Positions 34,716-44,085 are shown, counted from the first letter of the stretch. The stretch is 64,000 bases of DNA from Lentisphaera profundi (GCF_028728065.1 NZ_CP117811.1:2294001-2358000); one strand, 5' to 3'. The notes: a model not told the origin generated them from the letters alone. Numbers and translations are program-made.

Positions 34716-35930
34716 TTAGAACTTGTAAACAAGATCCAATTGTGCAAGATCGCGTTTTTCATCATCAGATGTACCTTTGATCTGCTCCGTCATGTAGTAC
34801 TTACCTTGAAGAGTCAAATTTTTAGTCATTTTGTATTTAGCAGCAATGACGGAACCTTCATAATTAGCTCCTCCAATATAATCGGAATCCATAACCATTG
34901 ATGGAACTGCATTTTCTTCCATGTGGCGCCAGTCATAACTGACTGAGAAATTACCAAAAACAGCTCTTGTTCCAATCATATAGGCCGTTTCTTCGTCATC
35001 AGCTTTATTATTGAATGAGTACTGGCCATAAGGAACAACTTTCACATCACCCACATTGAGGTAAACATCTGCAACAACATCAATCAATTGAACTTCGTGA
35101 TTCTCAAGCTCAATGAAGTCACCATTTCCACTCGCATAGTCCGTATTATTATAATGATAATATGCAACTGCCGCTTTAAAAAGATCAGTTTTCATACCTA
35201 CTTGAGCGGCATAAAGCATTGTATCATTTTCATTACGTCCGCTATTATTCTGCTGTACTGTAAATGCACCTGCAGTCGCAAATACCGTACCCATATCAAC
35301 TTGGTAAGCAATACCAGTAGGTCTGTAATCACCATCAAAGAAAGCTTTTGATGTAAAGAAAGGGTTTTTCATCTTACCGAGAATAACTGTCTGCGTACCA
35401 TCTTGCAGATCCCAGCTATGCTTTGCGTAAGCATAATCTAAGCGAAGATCTCCTGAATCCCATGTGCCTTTATCGCCGTATGTGTCGTTGGTTGAGGCTC
35501 CACCTGCATCACCCGTGGCTACACCAATACCGATATCCCATCCTTCAGAAGTCTTCCACTCAGCGCCGACACGTACGCGCTCACGGAAGCGATCGCGACT
35601 TCCACCACCTTTTGATTTTTTATTATCTTCGCTCTGGTAACGAAGTCTTAAATCACCTTTGATTTTTAGGCCTTCCACATGACTACTTAAAGAGAGCAGT
35701 GAACTCTGCTTACTAACTTCAGATTTAATTTCATCTTTGATATACTTGTGAATAGCTTCATTATGAACAGATTCGACGTCTTTAATTTGCTGACGCATAG
35801 CCTGCATTTCTTGCTGTTGTTTCACATAAGCATTCTTCAGCTCTTCTAATTGAGCCGCGACATCGTCAGCCGCTATGGCGGAAAAGGCTGCTGTCATAAG
35901 GGACGCAGCTACGATTTTTTTTACTAACAT
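34716..35930 (-). CDS. Putative outer membrane porin
   Basis: 404 residues. A signal peptide (MLVKKIVAASLMTAAFSAIA) is followed by a coiled-coil stretch (residues ~25-80, ELKNAYVKQQQEMQAMRQQIKDVE), probably periplasmic and perhaps a trimer stalk. A long beta-barrel with alternating strands follows (LRLRYQSEDNKK, VRVGAEWKTSEGWDIGIGV), ending in a C-terminal phenylalanine (LDLVYKF), the usual outer membrane assembly signal. It resembles the 'putative porin' family of PVC and proteobacterial genomes. Substrate unknown. Single gene. Confidence 0.85.
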   Translation of the reverse strand: MLVKKIVAASLMTAAFSAIAADDVAAQLEELKNAYVKQQQEMQAMRQQIKDVESVHNEAIHKYIKDEIKSEVSKQSSLLSLSSHVEGLKIKGDLRLRYQSEDNKKSKGGGSRDRFRERVRVGAEWKTSEGWDIGIGVATGDAGGASTNDTYGDKGTWDSGDLRLDYAYAKHSWDLQDGTQTVILGKMKNPFFTSKAFFDGDYRPTGIAYQVDMGTVFATAGAFTVQQNNSGRNENDTMLYAAQVGMKTDLFKAAVAYYHYNNTDYASGNGDFIELENHEVQLIDVVADVYLNVGDVKVVPYGQYSFNNKADDEETAYMIGTRAVFGNFSVSYDWRHMEENAVPSMVMDSDYIGGANYEGSVIAAKYKMTKNLTLQGKYYMTEQIKGTSDDEKRDLAQLDLVYKF

Positions 35931-36074
35931 ATTGAGTATTACCTTTTTTGTTTACGTTTGTACTAATGCATAATCCTTTTGTGTACAAGCAAATCTTAAG
36001 TCCATTATGTTTAGACTTCTTTGGTTTTTTGTTAAACTCTGGTTAACTTTTTGATTTCCGTAGAAAAAAGTTTG

Positions 36075-36103
36075 TTGATCCGAGTATACATCACCTTTAT
36101 TAT
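36075..36103 (+). promoter_or_regulatory. Sigma70-type promoter of pseudopilin gene
   Basis: TTGATC (36075-36080), 17-base spacer, TATTAT (36098-36103), about 37 bases before ATG 36141. Confidence 0.45.
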
Positions 36104-36140
36104 GATTGGAAATGGATAATGGACAGGATGACATAGTACA

Positions 36141-36842
36141 ATGAATAAACAATTCACTTTGATTGAATTAATGACTTCGATCACAATAATATCGATTATA
36201 AGCTCTCTAATAATGCCTAGCTTTAGTCGTACAAGGCAACAAGCTTACATGACTTCATGCAAGAATAACCTTAAAAATATAGCCTTAATCAACAGTATCT
36301 ATACTGACGATCATAAGGGACTTGTCATACCCGCCGACTTTGGTAATACAAACGAAGGTGAACTTCATCATTGGGCCAATTACATAGGCTTTATAAACAT
36401 AAGTGAGAATATTCTCAAATGCCCATCACTAGATGAGGATGAGCATTTTGACCCCGCTGGTCACGACCCAACAACTGGCAATATATACACACAAGCTTCC
36501 TATATAATGAATATTATTCCCAGTAATGCTTGGAATGGCTCTCCCTTTGAAATATCCGGAATGGGCTGGGCTTATGATCCCGAAACGCCCATTAATATCA
36601 ATGATGTCAGCAAACCCTTTAACACATTATATATGACTGACGTCCTTGCCGATTTAAGTAATTCACACATTGGCATCAATTCTTTTTCAAAAACTGACTG
36701 GGGTGAATTACTCACACCTCCTCTTGGCAACGTTCGACGCGTTGGAATTCATCACTTAGGGAATTTTAATGCTAGCTTTGGAGACGGCAGCGTTCATAGA
36801 ATCAAGCAAACTCACCCCGACCAATGGAATACACAACAGTAG
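36141..36842 (+). CDS. Type II pseudopilin-like protein
   Basis: 233 residues. Prepilin signal NKQFTLIELMTSITIISIISSLIMP: cleavage is expected before the Phe, with the Glu at +5 present. Then follow NNLKNIALINSIYTDDHK and a C-terminal IHHLGNFNASFGDGSVHRIK, the H-x-DG pattern typical of the many Lentisphaerae/Planctomycetes pseudopilins. No secretion ATPase, secretin or prepilin peptidase lies near, so it is a stand-alone gene. Ends next to, and convergent with, the transglutaminase-like gene. Confidence 0.85.
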   Translation: MNKQFTLIELMTSITIISIISSLIMPSFSRTRQQAYMTSCKNNLKNIALINSIYTDDHKGLVIPADFGNTNEGELHHWANYIGFINISENILKCPSLDEDEHFDPAGHDPTTGNIYTQASYIMNIIPSNAWNGSPFEISGMGWAYDPETPININDVSKPFNTLYMTDVLADLSNSHIGINSFSKTDWGELLTPPLGNVRRVGIHHLGNFNASFGDGSVHRIKQTHPDQWNTQQ

Positions 36843-37853
36843 CTACTTCACTTCATTTTTTTCAGGATAAAGCTTCCTGTAAATAAACATTCCTGTCATT
36901 AAACGGTGGGGATAATCCCAGTAAAAATAATCTTGTCCTGTAAGATAAGGCCACCGCGCAGATCTTAATTTTGGATCTTCACCAAAGCGAAACAAAATAT
37001 CTTTAGGAATTATTTTTTGTAACTTTTTTGCCAGAACTTGCTGACGTCTACTAAAATCATGAGGCATGGACGGCAATAAAATCTCAGCCTTTTTTATGTC
37101 ATCTGCAAGATAAGGGTGCTCACTCCAAATTTTAGCTGCTTTTTCTTCGTCTAAATCATTCCAATGAACATCCGCTAAAAACTTTTTATAAAGTGGATCT
37201 ATTAAATATTGGCGGCCCTGATAGGATATCTGACAAATAGTATGCTTAGAAATCCCCGTATCTTCCTCAACAAAATATATGATATAGACATCCGCACCTA
37301 ATTGATACGCTAATTCACACATCACCCAACTTTGGCGATCACATACACCAAAAGCTCTTTGCCAAATATGTAATGGAAATGCCCCCTTGTCTGAAGACGG
37401 ACCTTTGTCTTTAACCCGTTCATTCACTAAATCATAGAGTGCTTTTATCGGATCTTGATCTTTTTTTAAGCTCTGAACAACTTTATTAACTTGCTTTTTA
37501 AAAAACAAACTTTGCACCCAGTAAAATAAATCAAGCTCAGTGAACTTTGAGGCTTCGTAAAAAGTTTTATCTAAAGAAAACTCCTTAAATAGCGCATCGT
37601 ATGTTTTTTCTTGAATCGCAAAATCTTGTTCAACTAATGAAATCTCATTAACTTGAGCTAGAGCCTTATCATTTTTACCCAGTAAGAGATACTCATAAAA
37701 CTTTTGTAACTTGAGCTCTTGCTCAGTCAATACAGATTCAACGATCTCCTCAGTTTGTTGCTGCTTCGTCGTGTCAAATTTTGGCTCCACTTCCTGTTTA
37801 CAAGAAATAAATAAACTCATACAGAACAAGACCTTTAAAAATACTTTACACAT
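36843..37853 (-). CDS. Transglutaminase-like lipoprotein
   Basis: 336 residues from ATG 37853, with AAAGGGA eight bases upstream. The lipobox is LFISC. The C-terminal half has the transglutaminase/papain triad order: Cys in GVCDRQSWVMCELAYQLG, His in SKHTICQISYQG and Asp in YLIDPLY. Bacterial members are usually peptidases or unknown. It is anchored in the envelope. Its start overlaps the maf stop by eight bases, so the two are cotranscribed. Substrate is unknown. Confidence 0.75.
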   Translation of the reverse strand: MCKVFLKVLFCMSLFISCKQEVEPKFDTTKQQQTEEIVESVLTEQELKLQKFYEYLLLGKNDKALAQVNEISLVEQDFAIQEKTYDALFKEFSLDKTFYEASKFTELDLFYWVQSLFFKKQVNKVVQSLKKDQDPIKALYDLVNERVKDKGPSSDKGAFPLHIWQRAFGVCDRQSWVMCELAYQLGADVYIIYFVEEDTGISKHTICQISYQGRQYLIDPLYKKFLADVHWNDLDEEKAAKIWSEHPYLADDIKKAEILLPSMPHDFSRRQQVLAKKLQKIIPKDILFRFGEDPKLRSARWPYLTGQDYFYWDYPHRLMTGMFIYRKLYPEKNEVK

Positions 37854-38409
37854 CAACAAATCCCTTTAGCTCTTCAATTAATTCTTTAATGGGCAAACCC
37901 ATGATATTTTCATACGATCCTTCAAAAGATTCAATAATCATTTCGCCGTGCTCATTTATATTATACCCACCAGCTTTATCCAAGGGATCAACTAAAGCAT
38001 AATAAGAATCCACGACTAAATTATCAAAGATTTTAAAACGAACACAACTTTTCGCTACAAACTGGCGGATTTTATCGCCCTTAGAGAGGCATACCGCCGT
38101 ATAAACTTCATGAGTATTCCCAGAAAGTTTCAATAAGTTTTTTTTAGCCTCTACTCGATCACGAGGTTTCCCTAAAAGCTCTCCCTTAAAGCAAACGACT
38201 GTATCAGCAGCAATAATAAGTCTTTCTCTGTAATTCTGAGCCACTTTCTCTGCTTTTAAGCGCGCATTAAACGCTGCCGTTTCTAGGGGCGTCCCACCTG
38301 ACTTCTCTTCCACATCTGCAGAAATTATCTCGAGCTCAAAACCTTCCGCCCTTAATATCTCTGCTCTCCTCGGAGAAGCCGAAGCTAAAATTATTTTTTC
38401 TCTAATCAT
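37846..38409 (-). CDS. maf: Maf-like nucleoside triphosphate pyrophosphatase
   Basis: 187 residues, standard length. Signature IILASASPRRAEILRAEGF at the N-terminus, VEEKSGGTP, LIIAADTVVCFKGELLGKPRD and DPLDKAGGYNINEHGEMIIESFEGSYENIMGLP follow the Maf/YhdE family exactly. It hydrolyses non-canonical or canonical dTTP/UTP-type nucleotides and can inhibit septation in other species. It is first gene of a two-gene operon. Confidence 0.95.
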   Translation of the reverse strand: MIREKIILASASPRRAEILRAEGFELEIISADVEEKSGGTPLETAAFNARLKAEKVAQNYRERLIIAADTVVCFKGELLGKPRDRVEAKKNLLKLSGNTHEVYTAVCLSKGDKIRQFVAKSCVRFKIFDNLVVDSYYALVDPLDKAGGYNINEHGEMIIESFEGSYENIMGLPIKELIEELKGFVDV

Positions 38410-38530
38410 TACAAGTCCCTATAACTTACAAAACTAATCATCAAAGTAATGCTTTGAGGTAAGTTATGCTCAATATTTTAATACAAAATTGTAAAAGACC
38501 TCAATTCATTTACATAAACGGATGTCGCTA

Positions 38531-38558
38531 TTGAAAATTATTAATTTTAAAGTATATA
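38531..38558 (+). promoter_or_regulatory. Probable promoter of the pyruvate dehydrogenase operon
   Basis: TTGAAA (38531-38536), 16-base spacer, TATATA (38553-38558), 87 bases before pdhA. Confidence 0.4.
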
Positions 38559-38645
38559 AGATGCTGTAAAATGGGTTTATGTCTAGCTTTAAGTAGTGTC
38601 ATAAACAGCTAAAAACTTTTAATAAATATAGTAATAGGGTCAAGC

Positions 38646-39608
38646 ATGAAAAATATTGGCAAGGAAAAAGCCCTTCAGATGCTCGAACAAATGGTTCGTG
38701 TACGTCGCTTCGAAGAAGGCTGCCTTAAATCCTACCAGCAGAAATTCATCACGGGTTTCTGCCACACTTATATCGGTCAAGAGGCCGTTGCCGTTGGCGC
38801 CATGGCGCACCTAACTCCTACTGACGCATATGTCACTTCTTATCGTTGTCACGCCCAAGGCCTCATTGGTGGACTTAGCTCAAGAGAAGTCATGGCCGAA
38901 ATGTTTGGCAAAATCACTGGCTGTGTTCGCGGCAAAGGTGGCTCGATGCATGTTTTCTCTAAGAAAAACAACTACCTCGGTGGCCACGGCATTGTTGGCG
39001 GACAAATCCCTATTGGTTTAGGTGCCGCTTTTGCACTCAAATACGAAGGAAAAGAAGGCGTTGCCCTGACTTTCTTTGGTGATGGCGCTTCTATGCAAGG
39101 CACTTTCCACGAAAGTTTAAATCTCGCATCACTATGGGATGTACCTGTAGTTTTCATCTGCGAAAACAATCAATACGGCATGGGCACATCTAATGAGCGT
39201 GCACTTGCCAATCCAAAAGTATCTGATTTTGCTGCTGCTTACAAAATGAAAGGTTATGAAGTCGATGGTATGAATCTCGAAGCTTCTTACAATTCATTTG
39301 GCGAAATCATTGCTGATTGCAAGAAAAATAGTCGTCCTGCACTTGTCAATGTAACGACATACCGCTACCAAGGTCACTCCGTCTCTGACGCAGGTCTCTA
39401 CCGCACAAAAGACGAAGTGAAATGCTGGAAAGAGAAAGACCCGATCAATAGCTTCTATAAATCCATGGAAGAACAAGGCTGGATTGACGAAGAAGGCTAC
39501 AAAGCCCTCGACAAAGAAATGAAAGCGGAAGTTAAAGATGCTCTCGATTTCGCTAAAGAATCTCCATGGCCTCCAATGGATGAACTCACTAACCATGTTT
39601 ACGCTTGA
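38646..39608 (+). CDS. pdhA: Pyruvate dehydrogenase E1 component, alpha subunit
   Basis: 320 residues. The thiamine diphosphate motif runs from FFGDGASMQG to ENNQYGMGT. IGQEAVAVG at the N-terminus, GKGGSMHVFS and the loop RYQGHSVSDAGLYRTKDEV are characteristic of E1alpha of the heterotetrameric (alpha2beta2) type. With E1beta it decarboxylates pyruvate and acetylates the lipoyl group of E2. First gene of a four-gene operon in the order E1alpha, E1beta, E2, E3. Confidence 0.96.
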   Translation: MKNIGKEKALQMLEQMVRVRRFEEGCLKSYQQKFITGFCHTYIGQEAVAVGAMAHLTPTDAYVTSYRCHAQGLIGGLSSREVMAEMFGKITGCVRGKGGSMHVFSKKNNYLGGHGIVGGQIPIGLGAAFALKYEGKEGVALTFFGDGASMQGTFHESLNLASLWDVPVVFICENNQYGMGTSNERALANPKVSDFAAAYKMKGYEVDGMNLEASYNSFGEIIADCKKNSRPALVNVTTYRYQGHSVSDAGLYRTKDEVKCWKEKDPINSFYKSMEEQGWIDEEGYKALDKEMKAEVKDALDFAKESPWPPMDELTNHVYA

Positions 39609-39616
39609 GGTAACAA

Positions 39617-40594
39617 ATGCCAATTACTGAATTTAGACAAGCTTTAAATCAAGCTCTTGATGAAGAAATGATCCGTGATGAAAAAGTTTATATCATGGGT
39701 GAAGAAGTCGCCGAATACAACGGTGCTTACAAAGTAACTAAAGGTCTACTCGACAAGTTTGGTGAAAAACGTGTTCGTGATACCCCTATTACCGAAGCCG
39801 GTTTCACTGGCCTTGGTATTGGATCAGCAATGATGGGCCTACGTCCCGTTATCGAATACATGAGCTGGAACTTCTCTCTCGTTGCTATCGACCAAATCAT
39901 TTCAAATGCCGCCAAAATGCACTACATGACTGGCGGTCAATTTAGCGTGCCAATTGTTATGCGTGGTGCCTCAGGCGCTGCTGCTCAAGTTTCTTGTCAG
40001 CACTCACATAACTTAGAAAGTTTCTACGCACACATCCCTGGCCTTATCGTCATGGCCCCTTCAACTCCTTACGATGCAAAAGGCTTACTCAAAGCCGCAA
40101 TTCGCAATGATAACCCCGTTATTTTCCTAGAGAACGAAATGCTCTATGGTAACATGGGTGAAGTTCCTGAAGAGGAATACCTCATTGAAATCGGCAAGGG
40201 CGATATCAAACGTGAAGGTACTGATGTCACAATCTGTGCTCACTTACGTCAAGTCGGCTTTGCTCTTGAAGCAGCTAAGGTTCTTGCCAAAGAAGGCATC
40301 AGTGCGGAAGTTGTTGACCCCCGTACTATTAAGCCCCTTGATATTGACCTCATCGCTGAATCAGTTCGCAAAACTAAGCGCTTAGTTGTTGCTGAAGAAG
40401 GACACAAGTTTTGTGGCTTTGGTGCTGAAGTATCATCACTCATTCACGAAATGTGTTTCGATGATCTAGATCACCCCGTCATTCGTGTAAGCCAGGGCGA
40501 AACCCCTCTTCCTTATGCGAAAAATATCGAAGCAGCTTCACTCCCCGGTGTACAAGACATCGTTGCAGCTGTAAAAAAATCACTTTATAAATAG
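39617..40594 (+). CDS. pdhB: Pyruvate dehydrogenase E1 component, beta subunit
   Basis: 325 residues. ALDEEMIRDEKVYIMGEEVAEYNGAYKVTKGL, DTPITEAGFTGLGIGSAMMGLRPVIEYM and the C-terminal HKFCGFGAEVSSLI follow the transketolase central and C-terminal domains of E1beta. It completes the thiamine diphosphate active site with the alpha subunit. Eight bases separate it from pdhA; GAGGT precedes the ATG. Confidence 0.96.
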   Translation: MPITEFRQALNQALDEEMIRDEKVYIMGEEVAEYNGAYKVTKGLLDKFGEKRVRDTPITEAGFTGLGIGSAMMGLRPVIEYMSWNFSLVAIDQIISNAAKMHYMTGGQFSVPIVMRGASGAAAQVSCQHSHNLESFYAHIPGLIVMAPSTPYDAKGLLKAAIRNDNPVIFLENEMLYGNMGEVPEEEYLIEIGKGDIKREGTDVTICAHLRQVGFALEAAKVLAKEGISAEVVDPRTIKPLDIDLIAESVRKTKRLVVAEEGHKFCGFGAEVSSLIHEMCFDDLDHPVIRVSQGETPLPYAKNIEAASLPGVQDIVAAVKKSLYK

Positions 40595-40603
40595 GAGTAA
40601 GAC

Positions 40604-41932
40604 ATGTCTACTATCATGATTACCCTGCCTAGCCTTAGTCCTACTATGACTGAAGGCACTATTGCAGAATGGAAAGTTAAGCCAGGCGATGAAATCGAGT
40701 CCGGCCAAGTCATTGCGAGTATCGCCACTGACAAATCAACTGTTGATTACGAATCTCTAGAAGAAGGTTTCCTCCGCGAAATCATCCTCGAAGCTGGTGG
40801 CGCTGCCCCAGTAGGTAAAGTTATCGCTGTCTTCACTGAAGAAGCTGACGAAGATTACCAAGCAGATCTCGATGCTGCCCTTGCAGAAGAAGTCGCTAAT
40901 GAGCCTGAAGAAGAAGTAGATGAAGATGTATCCGATGATGCGCCTACTTCCTCTGCTACTAAAGCTCCCGTAAGCGGTGGTGCTGTAACGGCCACTATTG
41001 TCCCTGTCTCTGCACCTCCTGCAGAAGTACCTGGAGTCGGTTCTTTAAGTCCCTCTGCAAAAGATATCAAAGTTTCCCCTGCAGCTCGCAAGCTAGCTGA
41101 AGAAAAGCGCATCAACTTAGCGGCAGTAAAACCTGCAACAACTGGCGATCGCATTGTTCTTAACGACATCGAAACTCTTCCTAATGGTTACGGTGCTTCT
41201 GAAGCACAAAGTGGCTCTGGTTTAGTTGGTTACGTCAGTCGCGCAAGTGAATCACTGAGCGATGTCCCCATGACACAAATGCGCCAAGCCATTGCTAATC
41301 GCATGGTTCAAGCTTCTGCAGGCGTACCAGTTATTTACTTGACGACTAAGATCGAAATGGATCGTCTCATGGACCTCCGTGCACAGCTTAACTCCATGGA
41401 AGGCGTGCGCATTTCAATTAATGACTTCATCGTCAAAGCTTGTGGCCTTTCCCTTGCTAAGTTCCCTGCAATGAATGGCGCTTTCCAAGGCGACAAAATT
41501 GTTCAGTTTAACGACATCGATATTTCTGTTGCCGTTTCAATTCCCGATGGCCTCATTACGCCAATTGTACGCTCTGCAGATACCAAAGGTTTAGCGTCAA
41601 TTTCAAAAGATGTGAAGTCACTCGTGGGCAAAGCTCGCTCAAACTCATTGAGCCCTGATGAGTACCAAGGTGGTTCTTTCACTATTTCTAACCTCGGTAT
41701 GTTTGGTGCTGTAGATAGTTTCACTGCTATTCTCAATCCTCCACAATCTGCGATCCTCGCAGTTGCCGGTACTCAAGAGCAACTCAAACTCGTTAATGGC
41801 GAAGTCAAAGCAAGCAAAGTTTGCAAAATGACGATCACTTGCGATCACCGCGTTATTGATGGTGCACTCGCTGCTGAGTTCATGAATGCCTTGAAAGATT
41901 ATCTTGAAACCCCAGCTAAACTCATCGTTTAA
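40604..41932 (+). CDS. pdhC: Dihydrolipoyllysine acetyltransferase (E2)
   Basis: 442 residues. One N-terminal lipoyl domain (residues ~1-78) with the lipoylated K44 in TDKSTVDYE. An acidic then Ala/Pro-rich linker follows (~85-145), then a peripheral-subunit-binding domain (VSPAARKLAEEKRINL, ~160-195). The acetyltransferase domain ends with the catalytic CDHRVIDGALAAEF. It forms the core of the complex and passes the acetyl group to CoA. Only one lipoyl domain, as in many bacteria with alpha2beta2 E1. AGGAG precedes the ATG. Confidence 0.96.
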   Translation: MSTIMITLPSLSPTMTEGTIAEWKVKPGDEIESGQVIASIATDKSTVDYESLEEGFLREIILEAGGAAPVGKVIAVFTEEADEDYQADLDAALAEEVANEPEEEVDEDVSDDAPTSSATKAPVSGGAVTATIVPVSAPPAEVPGVGSLSPSAKDIKVSPAARKLAEEKRINLAAVKPATTGDRIVLNDIETLPNGYGASEAQSGSGLVGYVSRASESLSDVPMTQMRQAIANRMVQASAGVPVIYLTTKIEMDRLMDLRAQLNSMEGVRISINDFIVKACGLSLAKFPAMNGAFQGDKIVQFNDIDISVAVSIPDGLITPIVRSADTKGLASISKDVKSLVGKARSNSLSPDEYQGGSFTISNLGMFGAVDSFTAILNPPQSAILAVAGTQEQLKLVNGEVKASKVCKMTITCDHRVIDGALAAEFMNALKDYLETPAKLIV

Positions 41933-41943
41933 GGAGCCTTAAA

Positions 41944-43344
41944 ATGTCTGATAAATTTGACGTCGTAATTATTGGCGCTGGCCCTGGTGGTTATGTTGCT
42001 GCAATCAAAGCAGGTCAAGCAGGACTCAAAGTTGCCTGTATTGACAAAGCAGAGCTTGGCGGAATTTGCCTTAACTGGGGTTGTATCCCCACTAAAGCTT
42101 TCTTAAAATCTGCAGAAGTCCTCCAATCTATGAAGCATGCCGAAGATTTCGGTCTCTCATGTTCCAATGCAAAAGCAAGCCTAGAAGCTATTGTTAAACG
42201 CTCACGTGGTGTTTCTAGCACAATGGTAAGTGGCATTGAATTTCTTTTCAAGAAAAACAAAGTCACTCACATTAAAGGCACCGCAGAAATCATCGCTTCT
42301 AACCTTGTCCAAGTCACCGATGCCGAAGGCTCACGTAACATCGAAACGGATAAAGTGATCGTATCCACTGGTGCTTCACCAGTGAAAATTCCGATTTTTC
42401 CCGTAGATGGCGAAAATATCATTACTTATCGCCAAGCACTAGAACTCACCAAGCAGCCTAAAAAACTACTCGTCATTGGCGCAGGTGCCATCGGCGTTGA
42501 ATTCTCGTATTTCTTCAATGCTATCGGAACTGAAGTTCACTTAGTAGAGATGGCTGATCAATTGCTTCCAGTAGAAGATGCCGATAGTGCAAAAGTTCTC
42601 GAGACTGAGTTCAAAAAGCAGGGCATCAACTCTTATCTCAAGACCAAAACTAAATCTCTTGAACTCATCAAGAAAGGCAAAATCAAAGCCATTCTCGAAA
42701 ATGCTAAAGGCAAAGAAATTGAGCTTGAAGTGGATCGTGTTTTAGTCGCTGTGGGCATGTCTGCAAATACCAATGGCATTGGCCTTGAAGGTGCTGGCGT
42801 CAAACTTGACGAACGTGGCAACATTCTCGTCAACGAATTCCAACAGACTTCAAATGAAAATATTTATGCCATCGGTGATTGCGCTGGCCGTCAGATGCTC
42901 GCACACAAAGCTTCTGCTGAAGGCGAAGTCGCTGTGGATCATATTGCTGGCAAAGCAAAGCATGGCGTTGACTACGGTCAAATCCCTGGTTGCACTTACT
43001 GTCAACCACAAGTTGCAGGCGTTGGTCTTACTGAAAAAGCCGCCAAAGCAGCTGGCAAAACTATCAAGATTGGTCGTTTTCCTTTCACTGCATCAGGTAA
43101 AGCTCACGGTGTAGGTCATCCCGAAGGCATGGTTAAACTTATTTTCGATGCTGGCTCAGATCAATTACTCGGTGCCCATATCGTTGGCTATGATGCCACC
43201 GAAATGATTGCTGAACTCGGCTTAGCGATGAAGCTTGAAGCTACATGGGAAGAAATTGCTCACACTGTCCACGCTCACCCAACCCTCTCTGAGGCTGTCA
43301 TGGAATGTGCAATGGACTCACAAGGCAAAGCTATCCACATCTAG
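41944..43344 (+). CDS. lpdA: Dihydrolipoamide dehydrogenase (E3)
   Basis: 466 residues. FAD motif VVIIGAGPGGYVAAIKAGQ, redox disulfide C42/C47 in GGICLNWGCIPTKA, NAD motif VIGAGAIGVEFSYFF, YAIGDCAG, and the C-terminal HTVHAHPTLSEAVME with the catalytic His-Glu pair. It reoxidises the lipoyl groups of the complex with NAD. Eleven bases from E2 and followed by a strong terminator, so it closes the operon. Confidence 0.97.
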   Translation: MSDKFDVVIIGAGPGGYVAAIKAGQAGLKVACIDKAELGGICLNWGCIPTKAFLKSAEVLQSMKHAEDFGLSCSNAKASLEAIVKRSRGVSSTMVSGIEFLFKKNKVTHIKGTAEIIASNLVQVTDAEGSRNIETDKVIVSTGASPVKIPIFPVDGENIITYRQALELTKQPKKLLVIGAGAIGVEFSYFFNAIGTEVHLVEMADQLLPVEDADSAKVLETEFKKQGINSYLKTKTKSLELIKKGKIKAILENAKGKEIELEVDRVLVAVGMSANTNGIGLEGAGVKLDERGNILVNEFQQTSNENIYAIGDCAGRQMLAHKASAEGEVAVDHIAGKAKHGVDYGQIPGCTYCQPQVAGVGLTEKAAKAAGKTIKIGRFPFTASGKAHGVGHPEGMVKLIFDAGSDQLLGAHIVGYDATEMIAELGLAMKLEATWEEIAHTVHAHPTLSEAVMECAMDSQGKAIHI

Positions 43345-43361
43345 TCGCTTATTCAGTGCTA

Positions 43362-43396
43362 AAAAAAAAGCCTTCCAGTCATGGAAGGCTTTTTTT
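43362..43396 (+). terminator. Terminator of the pyruvate dehydrogenase operon
   Basis: AAAAGCCTTCCA pairs with TGGAAGGCTTTT around a four-base loop, followed by a T-run and preceded by an A-run, 20 bases after the E3 stop. Confidence 0.9.
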
Positions 43397-43412
43397 GTGC
43401 AAAGGTCAAAAA

Positions 43413-43452
43413 TTTGCCAAAACTTAAAACAGGCTATATACTTAGCTAAGTA
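43413..43452 (+). promoter_or_regulatory. Promoter and palindromic operator of the toxin-antitoxin pair
   Basis: A TTTGCC/TTGCCA -35 and a TATATA -10 (43435-43440) are overlapped by a perfect 14-base palindrome TACTTAGCTAAGTA (43439-43452). This is the placement expected for autorepression by the antitoxin. A further half site, ACTAAG, follows. Confidence 0.55.
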
Positions 43453-43472
43453 AATAAACTAAGTCATCCTCT

Positions 43473-43712
43473 ATGAATGTAAACATACACGAAGCAAAAA
43501 CTCAACTCTCGAAGCTACTCAAACTATGTGAGCAAGGAGAAGAAATCATTATTGCTAGAAAGGGCGAACCTATCGCAAAATTATCACCGCTAAAAACAAG
43601 CAGAAAGCTAGGCTTTTTTGACTGTGATATCGACATGAAAAACTTCGATGATCTCATACCTGGAATGGAGGATTACTTTGTCGCAGAAGATCAAAATGAA
43701 TATCCTTCTTGA
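43473..43712 (+). CDS. Phd/YefM-type antitoxin
   Basis: 79 residues. The N-terminal NIHEAKTQLSKLLKLCEQGEEIIIARKGEPIAKL is the classical Phd/YefM DNA-binding and dimerisation domain. The acidic C-terminal tail (MEDYFVAEDQNEYPS) would wrap the toxin. It overlaps the PIN toxin by 17 bases and probably represses its own promoter through the palindrome just upstream. Confidence 0.9.
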   Translation: MNVNIHEAKTQLSKLLKLCEQGEEIIIARKGEPIAKLSPLKTSRKLGFFDCDIDMKNFDDLIPGMEDYFVAEDQNEYPS

Positions 43713-44085
43713 TACACATGCCTTTATATGGCTAGGAACAAATCAAATAGATAAATTAAGCCCTGCTGCAGTTACATCTTTTTTAGATTTAAATAATGAA
43801 ATCTACATTAGCAAAGCCAGTTTATGGGAAATGGCGATAAAAATAAACATTGGCAAACTCAGTTTATCAAAAACACTTGAAGAGCTTGTCTCTGCTGCAG
43901 TAAAAAACAAAATCAAAATCTTGGATATTGAACTTCAACACATCCTTGAGTACCAAAAACTAAAACTTCATCATAGCGACCCTTTCGATAGGCTCATTAT
44001 TGCATCAGCTTATGTAGAAAAAATGAAACTCATCTCCTGTGACGAAAAATTCAAACTCTATGAAAAACTTGAAATAATTTGGTAA
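43696..44085 (+). CDS. PIN-domain toxin (VapC family)
   Basis: 129 residues from ATG 43696 (NILLDTHAFIW). PIN acidic residues are present: Asp in LLDTHA, Glu in ASLWEMAIK, and Asp in HHSDPFDRLIIASAY, plus the late SCDEKF. These chelate Mg/Mn for ribonuclease activity, typically against tRNA. A longer frame begins inside the antitoxin at 43648 but adds 16 residues with no family support. The combination with a Phd-type antitoxin is common. Confidence 0.92.
   Translation: MNILLDTHAFIWLGTNQIDKLSPAAVTSFLDLNNEIYISKASLWEMAIKINIGKLSLSKTLEELVSAAVKNKIKILDIELQHILEYQKLKLHHSDPFDRLIIASAYVEKMKLISCDEKFKLYEKLEIIW

Noticed and set aside
35952-36152. 66-codon frame on the - strand between porin and pseudopilin
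   Set aside because: No ribosome-binding site, no protein-like pattern, and it overlaps the promoter and start of the pseudopilin gene.
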